Source of the DNA: an uncultured Flammeovirgaceae bacterium
Lineage (GTDB): Bacteria > Bacteroidota > Bacteroidia > Cytophagales > Cyclobacteriaceae
Length of the DNA stretch: 5,804 nucleotides
NCBI GenBank assembly: GCA_937138955.1
Contig: CAKZPJ010000541.1
Coordinates: 1 to 5,804 of the forward strand
Reading direction: 5' to 3'
The first letter of the stretch is position 1, and every line of letters starts with the position of its first letter. The notes below the pieces were generated by a model. The model made no database searches, was not told where the DNA came from, and worked only from the letters and a program-made list of their open reading frames with translations. Of the stretch, positions 1-5,804 are shown piece by piece. The position numbers and the translations under genes were made by a program.

Positions 1-2660
1 CGAAACTGGCCGCTAGGAGTCCAAGAAAATTCCCCTTCCTCAAATACCTCATTGTAATCGTCCACTAAATCGATAATCGCAGCTTTGGCTTCGTACAGGC
101 GCTTGCGATCTTCGTCGGAGTAATAGTTAAGGTCGTCTGGTTCGCCCCAGGGAATAGGTTTGTTCCCTACCCGGCCGTTATAATCAATGGAAAAGTCGTA
201 GCCCAGTTCGCCAAACTGCCAGAACATCTTAGGGCCAGGTAGGGTGTAGAAAAAGGCGGAAGCCAGTTTGATTCGCTCCATAGCCGTTTTAGGGTCTTTA
301 ATATCATAGTCACCGCTGGACAACCCTTCATTGAGGGCTCGCACCATCAGTCGCTCTTCGTCATGGCTTTCCATGTACACCATCAAGTTCTTATTCTCCC
401 AACCTCTGGTATCAGACAGTGCCCAATTTAGATCCGTTTCGGTTTTACCGTTGATTACGTCGTTGTAAGGATGGTTCATGTTTCCCCAGAGCATCATACC
501 GTAGTCCGCCAATACCTTTTCCTCATCGTTATTGCCAAGGTGCTCCAGAATGATGTAAGTATCTGGATCTACCGCCCAAATTTTATCAGCCATCCGCATC
601 AGAATATCAACCCGCAATTGGTCGTAACTGCTCCAAGCACCTACGTCGTTCGGATCTTTTCCAGTGTTTTGAGTAAATCCTTTGGAAAGATCAAAGCGGA
701 AGCCATCAAACTCATACTCTTCAATCCAGAAGCGATTCACATCATCTACGTAGGCTTGAGTATAAGCACTCTCATGATTAAAATCGTAGCCAACATTGAA
801 CGGATGCGTAGCTACCGGATTGAACCAAGGACTACTTTCGGCGGGGCGGTTGTTCACTTCGTCCCAGTACATTTGCACCATTGGGCTTTGGCCAAAGTGA
901 TGATTAAGCACCATATCTAAGATGACGACGAAGCCTTCGGCGTGAGCCCGATCAATAAATTTCCTCAGGTCGTTTTTAGTACCGTAGTATTTATCGGGTG
1001 CTAATGCGTAAGACGGATTGTAGCCCCAGCTTTCGTTGCCCTCAAACTCCATAATAGGCATCAGCTCAATTGCATTCACACCCATTCGCTTCAGGTAGCT
1101 AAGCGTATCGGCCAAATCATCGTAGCTGTGCGATTCCAGAAAGTCACGCAGCAACAATTCGTACACCACCAGTTCCTCATTCGCCGGTCGGCCATCTACC
1201 ACTTCGGGAAACTGCCAGTTGTAAGCCGTTTGTCCGGTTTGCAGCACCGTCGCTATTCCCAATTCAGTTCGAGTATACTCGGGTAAATTAGGATATAACG
1301 ATTCGGGAATAGAATCATCGTTAAACGGGTCAGCTACTTGGTCAGCGTAGGGGTCACCCACTTTGATGGTGCCGTCCACCCAATACTGATACACGTAGGC
1401 CTGCTGAGGAGTGAGGTCAGTAAGCGTAAGCCAAAAGTACTCACCGTCGGGAGTCAGGGTCATCTGGTAGGCTGGGTCAATCTGCCAGTTAGTGAAGTCA
1501 CCTACCAAGTACACAAATTCTTTCTGCGGAGCTAACAGTATCAACGTAGCCTGAGCTGGGTCGTTCGGGTCGTAGTTGATACCCTGAGTAACTCCGGCGG
1601 GAAGTTCAGCTACGGTATTTTCCGAGCGTACTACTAATTGTAACTCCCGGTTACTTTCCACTGCTTCGCCCTCAATAGTCCCGGTTACCTTTATTCGGAT
1701 AGTTTGTGACCCCAAAACTGCGTAGTCGTGCGAAATTTCGGTTGTGTTAGCTGCGGACGCTACCGACTGAAAGCCATTGCCGCTGTTAATTAGTATTTCT
1801 AGTGCCGAAGCCGTGCTTGAGGCTTCAGCACTGATGGAAATACTTCCCCCGGCTACCACAAAATTTTGATCGCTGGTAGGTTGCATGAACCGAATGTAGT
1901 TAACCGGATTAACCTCTACGAAAATATCACCATCCGTAGCAGACTTTCCGGTTTGGGTGCCGTCGGCGTTACGAAAAACAAGTCCTAGTTTGAAAACGGG
2001 GTCTCCGTCCGGCACGCTGTAGTATTCGCGAATGCTCGGTAGGGTAATTTGCCACAAATTAGGTTCGTCAGCGACTGCGGTCATCTCACCAACTCCATCG
2101 TCTTGTCCCCAATTGCCAACTACGTTCTCCCACGTAACACCATCGGGCCCGGAAAGAATTGCTCCCGAATGCAGATATACTTTTTCGGCTCCAACTAGCC
2201 CTGATACGCCCTGAGCAGCATTGTAGGTAATCGTTACCTCCTCATCGGCATTAGGGAGTTCGGGAGCAATAGCCACAATCGCTACGGTTGAGTCAGAAGC
2301 AGATGCAAAGCGATATTCACCGTTAATATCGTTGAAAGATATATCATATACCCCGGGCGGAATGGGAATATTGGGACCGTCCTGTCGACCGGTTCCGCTG
2401 GGAAACTCTTCCGCACCCCAATTGACCGTCCATTCATTATTAGCCCGGAATTTTAGTTCACCCGCACTCAACGTAAAGTCTTCTAACGCCCACCGGTGCA
2501 CATCTTCTTCATTCTGTACCATCGGAGTAGATTCGTCCCAGCCTTTGGTAGTAGCAGTTCCGATAATACCCACAGTTTCGTAAGTAGCCTGGCCTATTAC
2601 TAGCAGCGGTAATAAGGCTAACCCTAGCACCGAGAAAAGAATTCGTGTAGATAAGCACAT
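1..2660 (-). CDS. Secreted multidomain alpha-amylase family (GH13) glycoside hydrolase, C-terminus cut by window edge
   Basis: The gene reads without a stop from an ATG at 2660 to the left edge, giving 886 codons; the C-terminus is missing. An in-frame TAG lies 30 bases upstream of the ATG with no other start between, so the start is well fixed. Residues 1-25 look like a signal peptide (hydrophobic core ending VIGQA). Residues about 27-125 resemble SusE/SusF-type starch-binding regions of Bacteroidota; about 132-250 form another beta-rich module (VYLHSG, VVGNWGQDDG); about 250-345 look Ig-like; about 350-455 resemble a CBM48/isoamylase N-terminal domain (VYLVGDFTNW). The catalytic barrel starts near 490. 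GH13 region I is DMVLNH at 582-587, region II FRFD with Arg655 and nucleophile Asp657, region III ILEH with acid/base Glu706, and region IV SHDEE with His766 and Asp767. By family it should hydrolyse alpha-1,4-glucans outside the cytoplasm. The exact substrate is not visible. A C-terminal secretion tag could lie beyond the window. Confidence 0.93.
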   Translation of the reverse strand, partial: MCLSTRILFSVLGLALLPLLVIGQATYETVGIIGTATTKGWDESTPMVQNEEDVHRWALEDFTLSAGELKFRANNEWTVNWGAEEFPSGTGRQDGPNIPIPPGVYDISFNDINGEYRFASASDSTVAIVAIAPELPNADEEVTITYNAAQGVSGLVGAEKVYLHSGAILSGPDGVTWENVVGNWGQDDGVGEMTAVADEPNLWQITLPSIREYYSVPDGDPVFKLGLVFRNADGTQTGKSATDGDIFVEVNPVNYIRFMQPTSDQNFVVAGGSISISAEASSTASALEILINSGNGFQSVASAANTTEISHDYAVLGSQTIRIKVTGTIEGEAVESNRELQLVVRSENTVAELPAGVTQGINYDPNDPAQATLILLAPQKEFVYLVGDFTNWQIDPAYQMTLTPDGEYFWLTLTDLTPQQAYVYQYWVDGTIKVGDPYADQVADPFNDDSIPESLYPNLPEYTRTELGIATVLQTGQTAYNWQFPEVVDGRPANEELVVYELLLRDFLESHSYDDLADTLSYLKRMGVNAIELMPIMEFEGNESWGYNPSYALAPDKYYGTKNDLRKFIDRAHAEGFVVILDMVLNHHFGQSPMVQMYWDEVNNRPAESSPWFNPVATHPFNVGYDFNHESAYTQAYVDDVNRFWIEEYEFDGFRFDLSKGFTQNTGKDPNDVGAWSSYDQLRVDILMRMADKIWAVDPDTYIILEHLGNNDEEKVLADYGMMLWGNMNHPYNDVINGKTETDLNWALSDTRGWENKNLMVYMESHDEERLMVRALNEGLSSGDYDIKDPKTAMERIKLASAFFYTLPGPKMFWQFGELGYDFSIDYNGRVGNKPIPWGEPDDLNYYSDEDRKRLYEAKAAIIDLVDDYNEVFEEGEFSWTPSGQF

Positions 2661-2685
2661 GTACTTTAGGTTAGGTGGTAACTAT

Positions 2686-2712
2686 CAAAGATAAAGAAAT
2701 ACGGGGAACAAA
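2686..2712 (-). promoter_or_regulatory. Candidate Bacteroidota-type promoter of the amylase gene
   Basis: On the minus strand TATCTTTG (2693 down to 2686) matches the Bacteroidota -7 consensus TAnnTTTG exactly. A TTTG at 2712-2709 could serve as the -33 element, although the 15-base gap is shorter than usual. Transcription would begin around 2680 and give a leader of only about 20 bases before the ATG at 2660. The match is seen in the sequence; promoter activity is inferred. Confidence 0.5.
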
Positions 2713-2738
2713 ATGAAGTATTATCAATATCGGGCTGG

Positions 2739-2754
2739 ATATGCCAATGCATAT
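2739..2754. repeat. Short palindrome (6-4-6) in the divergent intergenic region
   Basis: ATATGC, a 4-base spacer CAAT, and GCATAT form a perfect inverted repeat. It lies about 46 bases upstream of the amylase -7 candidate and about 85 bases before the nuoA -7 candidate. The size and position suit an operator for a dimeric regulator, for instance one controlling the amylase. The surrounding DNA is AT-rich and a chance origin is possible. No regulator gene is in view. Confidence 0.3.
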
Positions 2755-2838
2755 TACGATAAAGTAAATTAGGAGATTTATAAGGTAGATACGTGGTGAT
2801 AAATTCAATAGTGCTCTCGATTCCCTATTCGGAATTTG

Positions 2839-2846
2839 TATCTTTA
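2839..2846 (+). promoter_or_regulatory. Candidate -7 element upstream of nuoA
   Basis: TATCTTTA matches seven of the eight positions of the Bacteroidota -7 box TAnnTTTG, ending 20 bases before the nuoA ATG. I see no clear TTTG -33 element at the right distance, so this is a weaker candidate than the one on the opposite strand. It would drive nuoABC from the divergent intergenic region. Confidence 0.35.
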
Positions 2847-2866
2847 CCTTTTAGCGCAACTTAGCC

Positions 2867-3358
2867 ATGCAGAATACTGAATTATCGGGGTTTGGAGTAA
2901 TACTGCTGTTCATCATTGGGGCGGTTTCTTTCGTGCTTATCACCTTGGTAGTAGCTCGTCTTATCCGCCCTCACCGACCTAATGAAGAGAAACTGACGAC
3001 TTACGAGTCGGGAGAAGATCCGCTGGGTTCGGCCTGGGGGCAGTTTAATCCTCGGTTTTACGTGGTGGCTCTTATCTTCATTCTGTTCGATGTAGAAATT
3101 GTTTTTCTCTTTCCCTGGGCTACGGTACTAGGGCAAGCGGAGTTGATAGAACGGACAGACGGAGCCTGGGGGTGGTTTGCCCTAGCCGAAATGTCCATCT
3201 TTGTTGTAATATTAGCATTAGGACTGGCCTACGCCTGGGCGAAGGGATTTCTGGATTGGGTGAAGCCTACCACCAAGCCGCCCGAATACAAATCAGTGGT
3301 TCCTGCAGAATTATATGAGCAAATAAACCAAAAATACCGTTCCGAAAGTAAAAGCTAA
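2867..3358 (+). CDS. nuoA: NADH-quinone oxidoreductase subunit A (complex I)
   Basis: NuoA is a small membrane subunit of respiratory complex I, which passes electrons from NADH to quinone and pumps ions across the inner membrane. The 163-residue product shows the three expected membrane helices at about 9-33, 64-88 and 103-125. The long loop between helices 1 and 2 carries the family motif YESGEDP at 46-52 (many homologues have Cys in place of this Ser). Helix 2 holds the conserved acidic FDVE motif (Asp75, Glu77) linked to the quinone-site/proton-channel junction. The C-terminal tail after about residue 130 is a polar extension, longer than in the shortest homologues. It is the first gene of a tight nuoA-nuoB-nuoC cluster: nuoB begins 3 bases after its stop. 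The start ATG places a hydrophobic helix directly after a short polar N-terminus, as expected. Confidence 0.96.
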   Translation: MQNTELSGFGVILLFIIGAVSFVLITLVVARLIRPHRPNEEKLTTYESGEDPLGSAWGQFNPRFYVVALIFILFDVEIVFLFPWATVLGQAELIERTDGAWGWFALAEMSIFVVILALGLAYAWAKGFLDWVKPTTKPPEYKSVVPAELYEQINQKYRSESKS

Positions 3359-3361
3359 CGT

Positions 3362-3907
3362 ATGAAAGGATTACTAGACCAACAGTTTGGGCAGGGTGGC
3401 ATTATCGTCACCAAAGTGGATGACCTGATTAATTGGGCTCGGCTTTCTTCATTGTGGCCGATGGGCTTCGGGCTGGCCTGTTGCGCCATTGAAATGATGT
3501 CGACCTACGCTTCTAATTTTGATTTGGATCGCTTTGGGGTTTTTCCCCGCCCCTCGCCCCGACAGTCAGATGTGCTGATTGTATCGGGAACGGTTACCTT
3601 CAAAATGGGCGACCGGGTACGACGGCTGTACGAGCAAATGGCCGAGCCACGTTACGTAATTTCTATGGGTTCTTGCTCCAACTGCGGTGGTCCATACTGG
3701 GAACACGGTTACCATGTGGTGAAGGGAGTAGATAAAATTATCCCAGTAGATGTATATGTGCCAGGCTGTCCTCCTCGCCCGGAGGCATTGATCGGGGGAA
3801 TAATCAAGCTTCAGGAGAAAATTCGCAACGAATCTTTGATGGCACCTACTGCATTAGAAAAATTGATGACTAAGAAGAAAATAGAACCTAACTCTGAAAC
3901 AGCATGA
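3362..3907 (+). CDS. nuoB: NADH-quinone oxidoreductase subunit B, cluster N2 carrier (complex I)
   Basis: NuoB holds the terminal [4Fe-4S] cluster N2, which hands electrons to quinone at the junction of the peripheral and membrane arms. The 181-residue product has the tandem cysteines Cys40-Cys41 ([10 protein letters not shown]) and the further ligands Cys105 (MGSCSNC) and Cys136 ([10 protein letters not shown]), so all four N2 ligands are present. An additional Cys108 lies three residues after Cys105, where E. coli-type sequences usually have a small residue. Arg-rich segments around 85-97 ([15 protein letters not shown]) are typical of the family. The last 20 or so residues are a polar tail. 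Its stop codon overlaps the nuoC start in an ATGA, implying translational coupling. NuoB normally docks with NuoC, NuoD and NuoI; only NuoC is encoded here. Confidence 0.97.
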   Translation: MKGLLDQQFGQGGIIVTKVDDLINWARLSSLWPMGFGLACCAIEMMSTYASNFDLDRFGVFPRPSPRQSDVLIVSGTVTFKMGDRVRRLYEQMAEPRYVISMGSCSNCGGPYWEHGYHVVKGVDKIIPVDVYVPGCPPRPEALIGGIIKLQEKIRNESLMAPTALEKLMTKKKIEPNSETA

Positions 3908-4425
3908 ACCCAGAGGAAATTGCTAAGCAGATTGAAGAAAAGTTTGGTGACGACAGTGTAGTAGAAATAGTAGAGAATGCTTCTCCTGCTATTATCCAGG
4001 TCAACGTGCAAAAGCTATTAGACATTTGCCAGTTTCTTCAACAAACCGAGGGCTTGTATTTTGATTACCTATCTTGCTTAACCGGACTAGATAACGGTTC
4101 GGAAACCGGAACGCCGGTCGCGGGAACGATGGAGGTAATCTACACTCTCAATTCCATTCCCTACGGACAGCAAATTTCACTGAAAGTAATCGTCAACCGT
4201 AATCAAGCTGATGAGCCGATGCCCGAAATCTCGTCAGTAACATCTGTTTGGAAATCGGCCGAGTGGCACGAGCGAGAAGTGTACGATCTGTTAGGCATCC
4301 GCTTTACCAATCATCCTGACCTGCGTCGTATTCTGCTCCCCACCGACTGGCCCGGACATCCGCTTCGCAAAGATTATCAGGAGCCAGAAACGTATCATGG
4401 GATTGGGGTGAAGAATGAACCCTAA
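3904..4425 (+). CDS. nuoC: NADH-quinone oxidoreductase subunit C (30 kDa subunit, complex I)
   Basis: NuoC is a cofactor-free subunit of the complex I peripheral arm that packs against NuoB and NuoD. The 173-residue product carries the 30 kDa-subunit signature in its C-terminal third: Glu120, the WHERE segment at 121-125, Asp128, GIRF at 131-134, HPDLRRIL at 137-144, then [12 protein letters not shown] at 147-158. The short tail [10 protein letters not shown] after the signature is normal for a stand-alone NuoC, so this is neither a NuoCD fusion nor a truncation. The ATG overlaps the nuoB stop. In most bacteria nuoD follows immediately; here about 120 bases of leader and a toxin-antitoxin pair follow instead. 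nuoD and the remaining subunits must be encoded elsewhere, or this is a partial cluster. Confidence 0.96.
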   Translation: MNPEEIAKQIEEKFGDDSVVEIVENASPAIIQVNVQKLLDICQFLQQTEGLYFDYLSCLTGLDNGSETGTPVAGTMEVIYTLNSIPYGQQISLKVIVNRNQADEPMPEISSVTSVWKSAEWHEREVYDLLGIRFTNHPDLRRILLPTDWPGHPLRKDYQEPETYHGIGVKNEP

Positions 4426-4461
4426 AATCCAGATTACTCTTTCTTAGCAGCACCGTTCTGT

Positions 4462-4495
4462 CAAAATCTCTTCAATAGAATTGGCTAACATTTTG
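4462..4495. repeat. AT-rich nested inverted repeat between nuoC and the antitoxin gene
   Basis: CAAAAT (4462-4467) pairs with ATTTTG (4490-4495), and inside it CAAT (4473-4476) pairs with ATTG (4480-4483). The two dyads share nearly the same centre (about 4478). The stems are too AT-rich and interrupted for a convincing intrinsic terminator of nuoABC, and no T-tract follows. It could be a second binding site for the antitoxin, or chance in AT-rich DNA. Confidence 0.25.
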
Positions 4496-4496
4496 C

Positions 4497-4505
4497 TATA
4501 ATTTG
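4497..4505 (+). promoter_or_regulatory. Candidate promoter box for the toxin-antitoxin operon
   Basis: TATAAT at 4497-4502 runs into TTTG at 4502-4505, so the site looks both like a -10 box and like an approximate Bacteroidota -7 element (TA, three bases, TTTG, one base longer than consensus). No good upstream element is visible at standard spacing. If it is used, transcription begins near 4510. That would exclude the in-frame TTG at 4503 as a start and favour the ATG at 4548. Confidence 0.4.
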
Positions 4506-4544
4506 CGTATATCTACATATCTTAAATGTAAAATTACGCGAAAT
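4501..4544. promoter_or_regulatory. Nested dyad, candidate autoregulatory operator of the toxin-antitoxin operon
   Basis: The outer arms ATTTGCGTA (4501-4509) and TACGCGAAAT (4535-4544) are complementary apart from one extra base. The inner arms TACAT (4514-4518) and ATGTA (4526-4530) are perfect. The spacers between inner and outer arms are 4 bases on each side, so both dyads share the centre at 4522. The element overlaps the TATAAT box and ends 3 bases before the antitoxin ATG. Type II antitoxins with a helix-turn-helix domain commonly bind such symmetric sites to repress their own operon. The symmetry is seen; the binding is inferred. Confidence 0.45.
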
Positions 4545-4547
4545 ATT

Positions 4548-4955
4548 ATGAGTTCTTCGTTTAATTCAGATGCTCTGCCCATGGACGATCTTGCCTTGGT
4601 AGCCCAAGCCCAGGGCGGGTTAGATGTTCAAGCGATTACCACTTTTCGCGAACACGCTCAGTTTAGCAAAGAGGTGATGGCGGGCCTGCTCCATATCACG
4701 CCCAAAACCATTGACAATATGAGAGCAAAGCATAAGAAAATAGGAGTTATACAAGCTGAAATTCTGCTGAGTCTCATTAGGCTTTTCTCCCGAGGAGAAC
4801 AACTTTTTGGCAGTGTTGATGAGTTCAAAAATTGGCTAGGGTTTCCGCAACCAGCTCTGGAAATGCAACCACCAAATAAGTTTCTCTTTAGCATCACCGG
4901 CATCCGCCTAGTGGAAGAGTGTTTGGAACGAATAGAACAGGGATACGCTGCCTGA
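4548..4955 (+). CDS. Xre/MbcA/ParS-type antitoxin of a RES toxin-antitoxin pair
   Basis: The product is expected to bind and neutralise the RES toxin encoded next and to repress their operon. From the ATG at 4548 it is 135 residues. Residues about 25-80 form the helical Xre-like DNA-binding part (FSKEVMAGLLHITPKTIDNM, where ITPKTIDNM fits a recognition helix). Residues about 80-132 match the MbcA/ParS toxin-binding domain (DUF2384): FSRGEQLFGS, FKNWLGFPQPAL, then a C-terminal helix around GIRLVEECLERIEQG. The family normally ends with such an RIE-G helix, which inserts into the toxin active site. An in-frame TTG at 4503 would add 15 residues (MRISTYLKC...), but it lies inside the promoter box and dyad, so I prefer the ATG. 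The stop is 7 bases before the toxin ATG, the usual antitoxin-first order. Confidence 0.87.
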   Translation: MSSSFNSDALPMDDLALVAQAQGGLDVQAITTFREHAQFSKEVMAGLLHITPKTIDNMRAKHKKIGVIQAEILLSLIRLFSRGEQLFGSVDEFKNWLGFPQPALEMQPPNKFLFSITGIRLVEECLERIEQGYAA

Positions 4956-4962
4956 ATACAGT

Positions 4963-5451
4963 ATGCTAGTTTACCGAATTGTTAGCAACAAATACGCCAA
5001 CAGCTTATATGCTTCTGGCCTTCCAGGCCGATGGAATAAACGAGGTGAGTTAGTTATTTATACAGCAGCCTCCGCTGAAATTGCCTTATTGGAAAACATG
5101 GCTCACCGTATGGGGCAAGGAGGGTTTATGCGGAATGAGTTTGCCTGTATGGAAGTGAAAGTACCTGATACGTTAATACAGGTAATAGAAAAGACCGACC
5201 TACCTTCGGATTGGAGCAGTGCTTCTCCTTATAGCCAGACTAATATCCTTGGTTCATCATGGTATCAGTCTCGTAAGTCTTTATTGCTGCAAGTGCCTTC
5301 CGCTCCGGCTCCTACAGGGATCAATTATTTGATTAATACCACCCATAAATTGTTTCAAGAGGTACGATTGATCAAGAGCTATCCCTATCCTATTGACCAT
5401 CGCTTCGCCAAGTTGGATAAAGACCTTACTAAGTACTTGAAGAAGAAATAA
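4963..5451 (+). CDS. RES-domain toxin, probable NAD+-degrading enzyme
   Basis: The 162-residue product is a full-length RES domain. Visible motifs are YRI at 4-6, GRWN with Arg23 at 22-25, IYTA with Tyr33 at 32-35, and ALLEN with Glu44 at 41-45. These correspond to the Arg-Tyr-Glu active-site residues of the family. Further along are GSSWYQS at 97-103, the hallmark VPSA with Ser113 at 111-114, NYLIN at 121-125 and His128. Characterised RES toxins (for example M. tuberculosis MbcT) cleave or phosphorolyse NAD+, which stops growth when the antitoxin is lost. The same cytoplasmic activity is inferred here. The usual GGRWN reads PGRWN, a mild deviation. All expected catalytic residues are present, so the toxin looks intact. 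It shares an operon with the antitoxin upstream; a lipoprotein gene starts 27 bases after its stop. Confidence 0.88.
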   Translation: MLVYRIVSNKYANSLYASGLPGRWNKRGELVIYTAASAEIALLENMAHRMGQGGFMRNEFACMEVKVPDTLIQVIEKTDLPSDWSSASPYSQTNILGSSWYQSRKSLLLQVPSAPAPTGINYLINTTHKLFQEVRLIKSYPYPIDHRFAKLDKDLTKYLKKK

Positions 5452-5478
5452 GATAATGAAATCACAAAGTAAGGTAGG

Positions 5479-5804
5479 ATGAAAAGCCTCTGTCTAGCAA
5501 TACTAGTACTCATCATTGCTTGCTCTCCCAGACAAGACTCAGATGAGTCAGCAATTGATTATCTAGGACAAGAAGCCGCTGGCGACGTTCCTGAAATTTT
5601 TGGCAGTGAAATTATCTCCGTTGAGGATAGATTCGATATGGGATTTACCATGTCGCCCGATGGCAAAAGTATAGCGTTTGGAGTCGCTCACGAAATTGAC
5701 TCAACCGAAACCGCTATATATCTTATGTATTTTGTAGACGGTGAGTGGACTGAACCAAGCAAAAATCTTTTTCCTGGCAACATCAATACGTTCTTCCCGA
5801 TGTT
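5479..5804 (+). CDS. Lipoprotein with PD40/WD40-like (TolB-type) beta-propeller repeats, C-terminus cut by window edge
   Basis: The reading frame is open from the ATG at 5479 to the right edge, giving 108 codons. Residues 1-15 are a lipoprotein signal peptide: a positive start MKSLC, a hydrophobic core, and the lipobox IIAC with Cys15 as the lipidated residue, followed by the polar SPRQDSDES linker. From about residue 38 the sequence resembles PD40 repeats (EIFGSEII, then GFTMSPDGKSIAFG with the SPDG hallmark at 59-62, then DGEWTEPSKNLFPGN), as in WD40-like periplasmic or surface proteins of Bacteroidota. The molecular role is unknown. Known relatives include TolB-like propellers that bind proteins, and others attached to peptidases or OmpA domains. 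It starts 27 bases after the toxin stop on the same strand and may be read through from the toxin-antitoxin promoter, but functional linkage is doubtful. The bases AAGG a few bases before the ATG give a weak ribosome binding site. Confidence 0.75.
   Translation, partial: MKSLCLAILVLIIACSPRQDSDESAIDYLGQEAAGDVPEIFGSEIISVEDRFDMGFTMSPDGKSIAFGVAHEIDSTETAIYLMYFVDGEWTEPSKNLFPGNINTFFPM

Noticed and set aside
471..920. Plus-strand open frame of 149 codons, with smaller plus-strand frames at 1338-1535, 2032-2214 and 2332-2583
   Set aside because: All lie opposite the continuous GH13 reading frame, whose catalytic motifs are intact. Their translations show no domain signature.
3811..4011. Minus-strand open frame across the nuoB-nuoC junction
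   Set aside because: It is antisense to two clearly recognisable, overlapping complex I genes and has no recognisable motif.
4426..4500. Intrinsic terminator after nuoC
   Set aside because: Only AT-rich, interrupted stems are present (CAAAAT/ATTTTG), plus TTAGC/GCTAA with a very long loop. There is no GC-rich stem followed by a T-tract.
4503..4547. Upstream TTG start for the antitoxin, adding 15 residues
   Set aside because: The TTG is part of the promoter box and dyad, and the added residues precede the normal domain start; the ATG at 4548 fits better.
4620..4903. Two overlapping minus-strand frames opposite the antitoxin gene (4620-4802 and 4658-4903)
   Set aside because: They are shadows of the antitoxin, which has a recognisable MbcA/ParS-type domain and the correct position before the toxin.
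4426..5451. Insertion sequence or integrative element carrying the toxin-antitoxin module
   Set aside because: I saw no transposase or integrase, no terminal inverted repeats and no obvious target-site duplication flanking the module within the window.

Overview
The window looks like chromosomal DNA from a Bacteroidota bacterium, probably of the Cytophagales type; the genus cannot be read from it. Three things point there. The secreted amylase has an N-terminal SusE/SusF-like starch-binding region. Start codons generally lack strong Shine-Dalgarno sequences. Two start regions carry matches to the Bacteroidota -7 promoter element TAnnTTTG. The final gene also resembles the PD40 beta-propeller lipoproteins common in this phylum.

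Left part (1-2660, minus strand): one large gene for a secreted multidomain glycoside hydrolase family 13 (alpha-amylase family) enzyme, cut off by the left edge. All four GH13 signature regions are readable, with the catalytic Asp657, Glu706 and Asp767. Positions 2661-2866 are a divergent intergenic region with a promoter candidate for each side and a short palindrome.

Middle (2867-4425, plus strand): nuoA-nuoB-nuoC, tightly packed (3-base gap, then an ATGA overlap). They encode one membrane subunit and two peripheral-arm subunits of respiratory complex I. The expected next gene, nuoD, is absent.

Right part (4426-5451, plus strand): a type II toxin-antitoxin module stands where nuoD would be expected. 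It is an Xre/MbcA/ParS-type antitoxin followed 7 bases later by a RES-domain toxin. The leader holds a TATAAT box overlapping a nested 44-base dyad that ends just before the antitoxin ATG, a plausible autoregulatory operator. RES toxins of known function destroy NAD+, so an NAD+-consuming toxin lies directly downstream of NADH dehydrogenase genes. The window ends inside a lipoprotein gene with WD40-like (PD40) repeat signatures (5479 to the edge).

I found no rRNA, tRNA, CRISPR array, transposase or convincing intrinsic terminator. All recognised protein families are known. The most unusual aspects are the nuo cluster stopping after nuoC, with a toxin-antitoxin module at the break, and the symmetric leader of that module.
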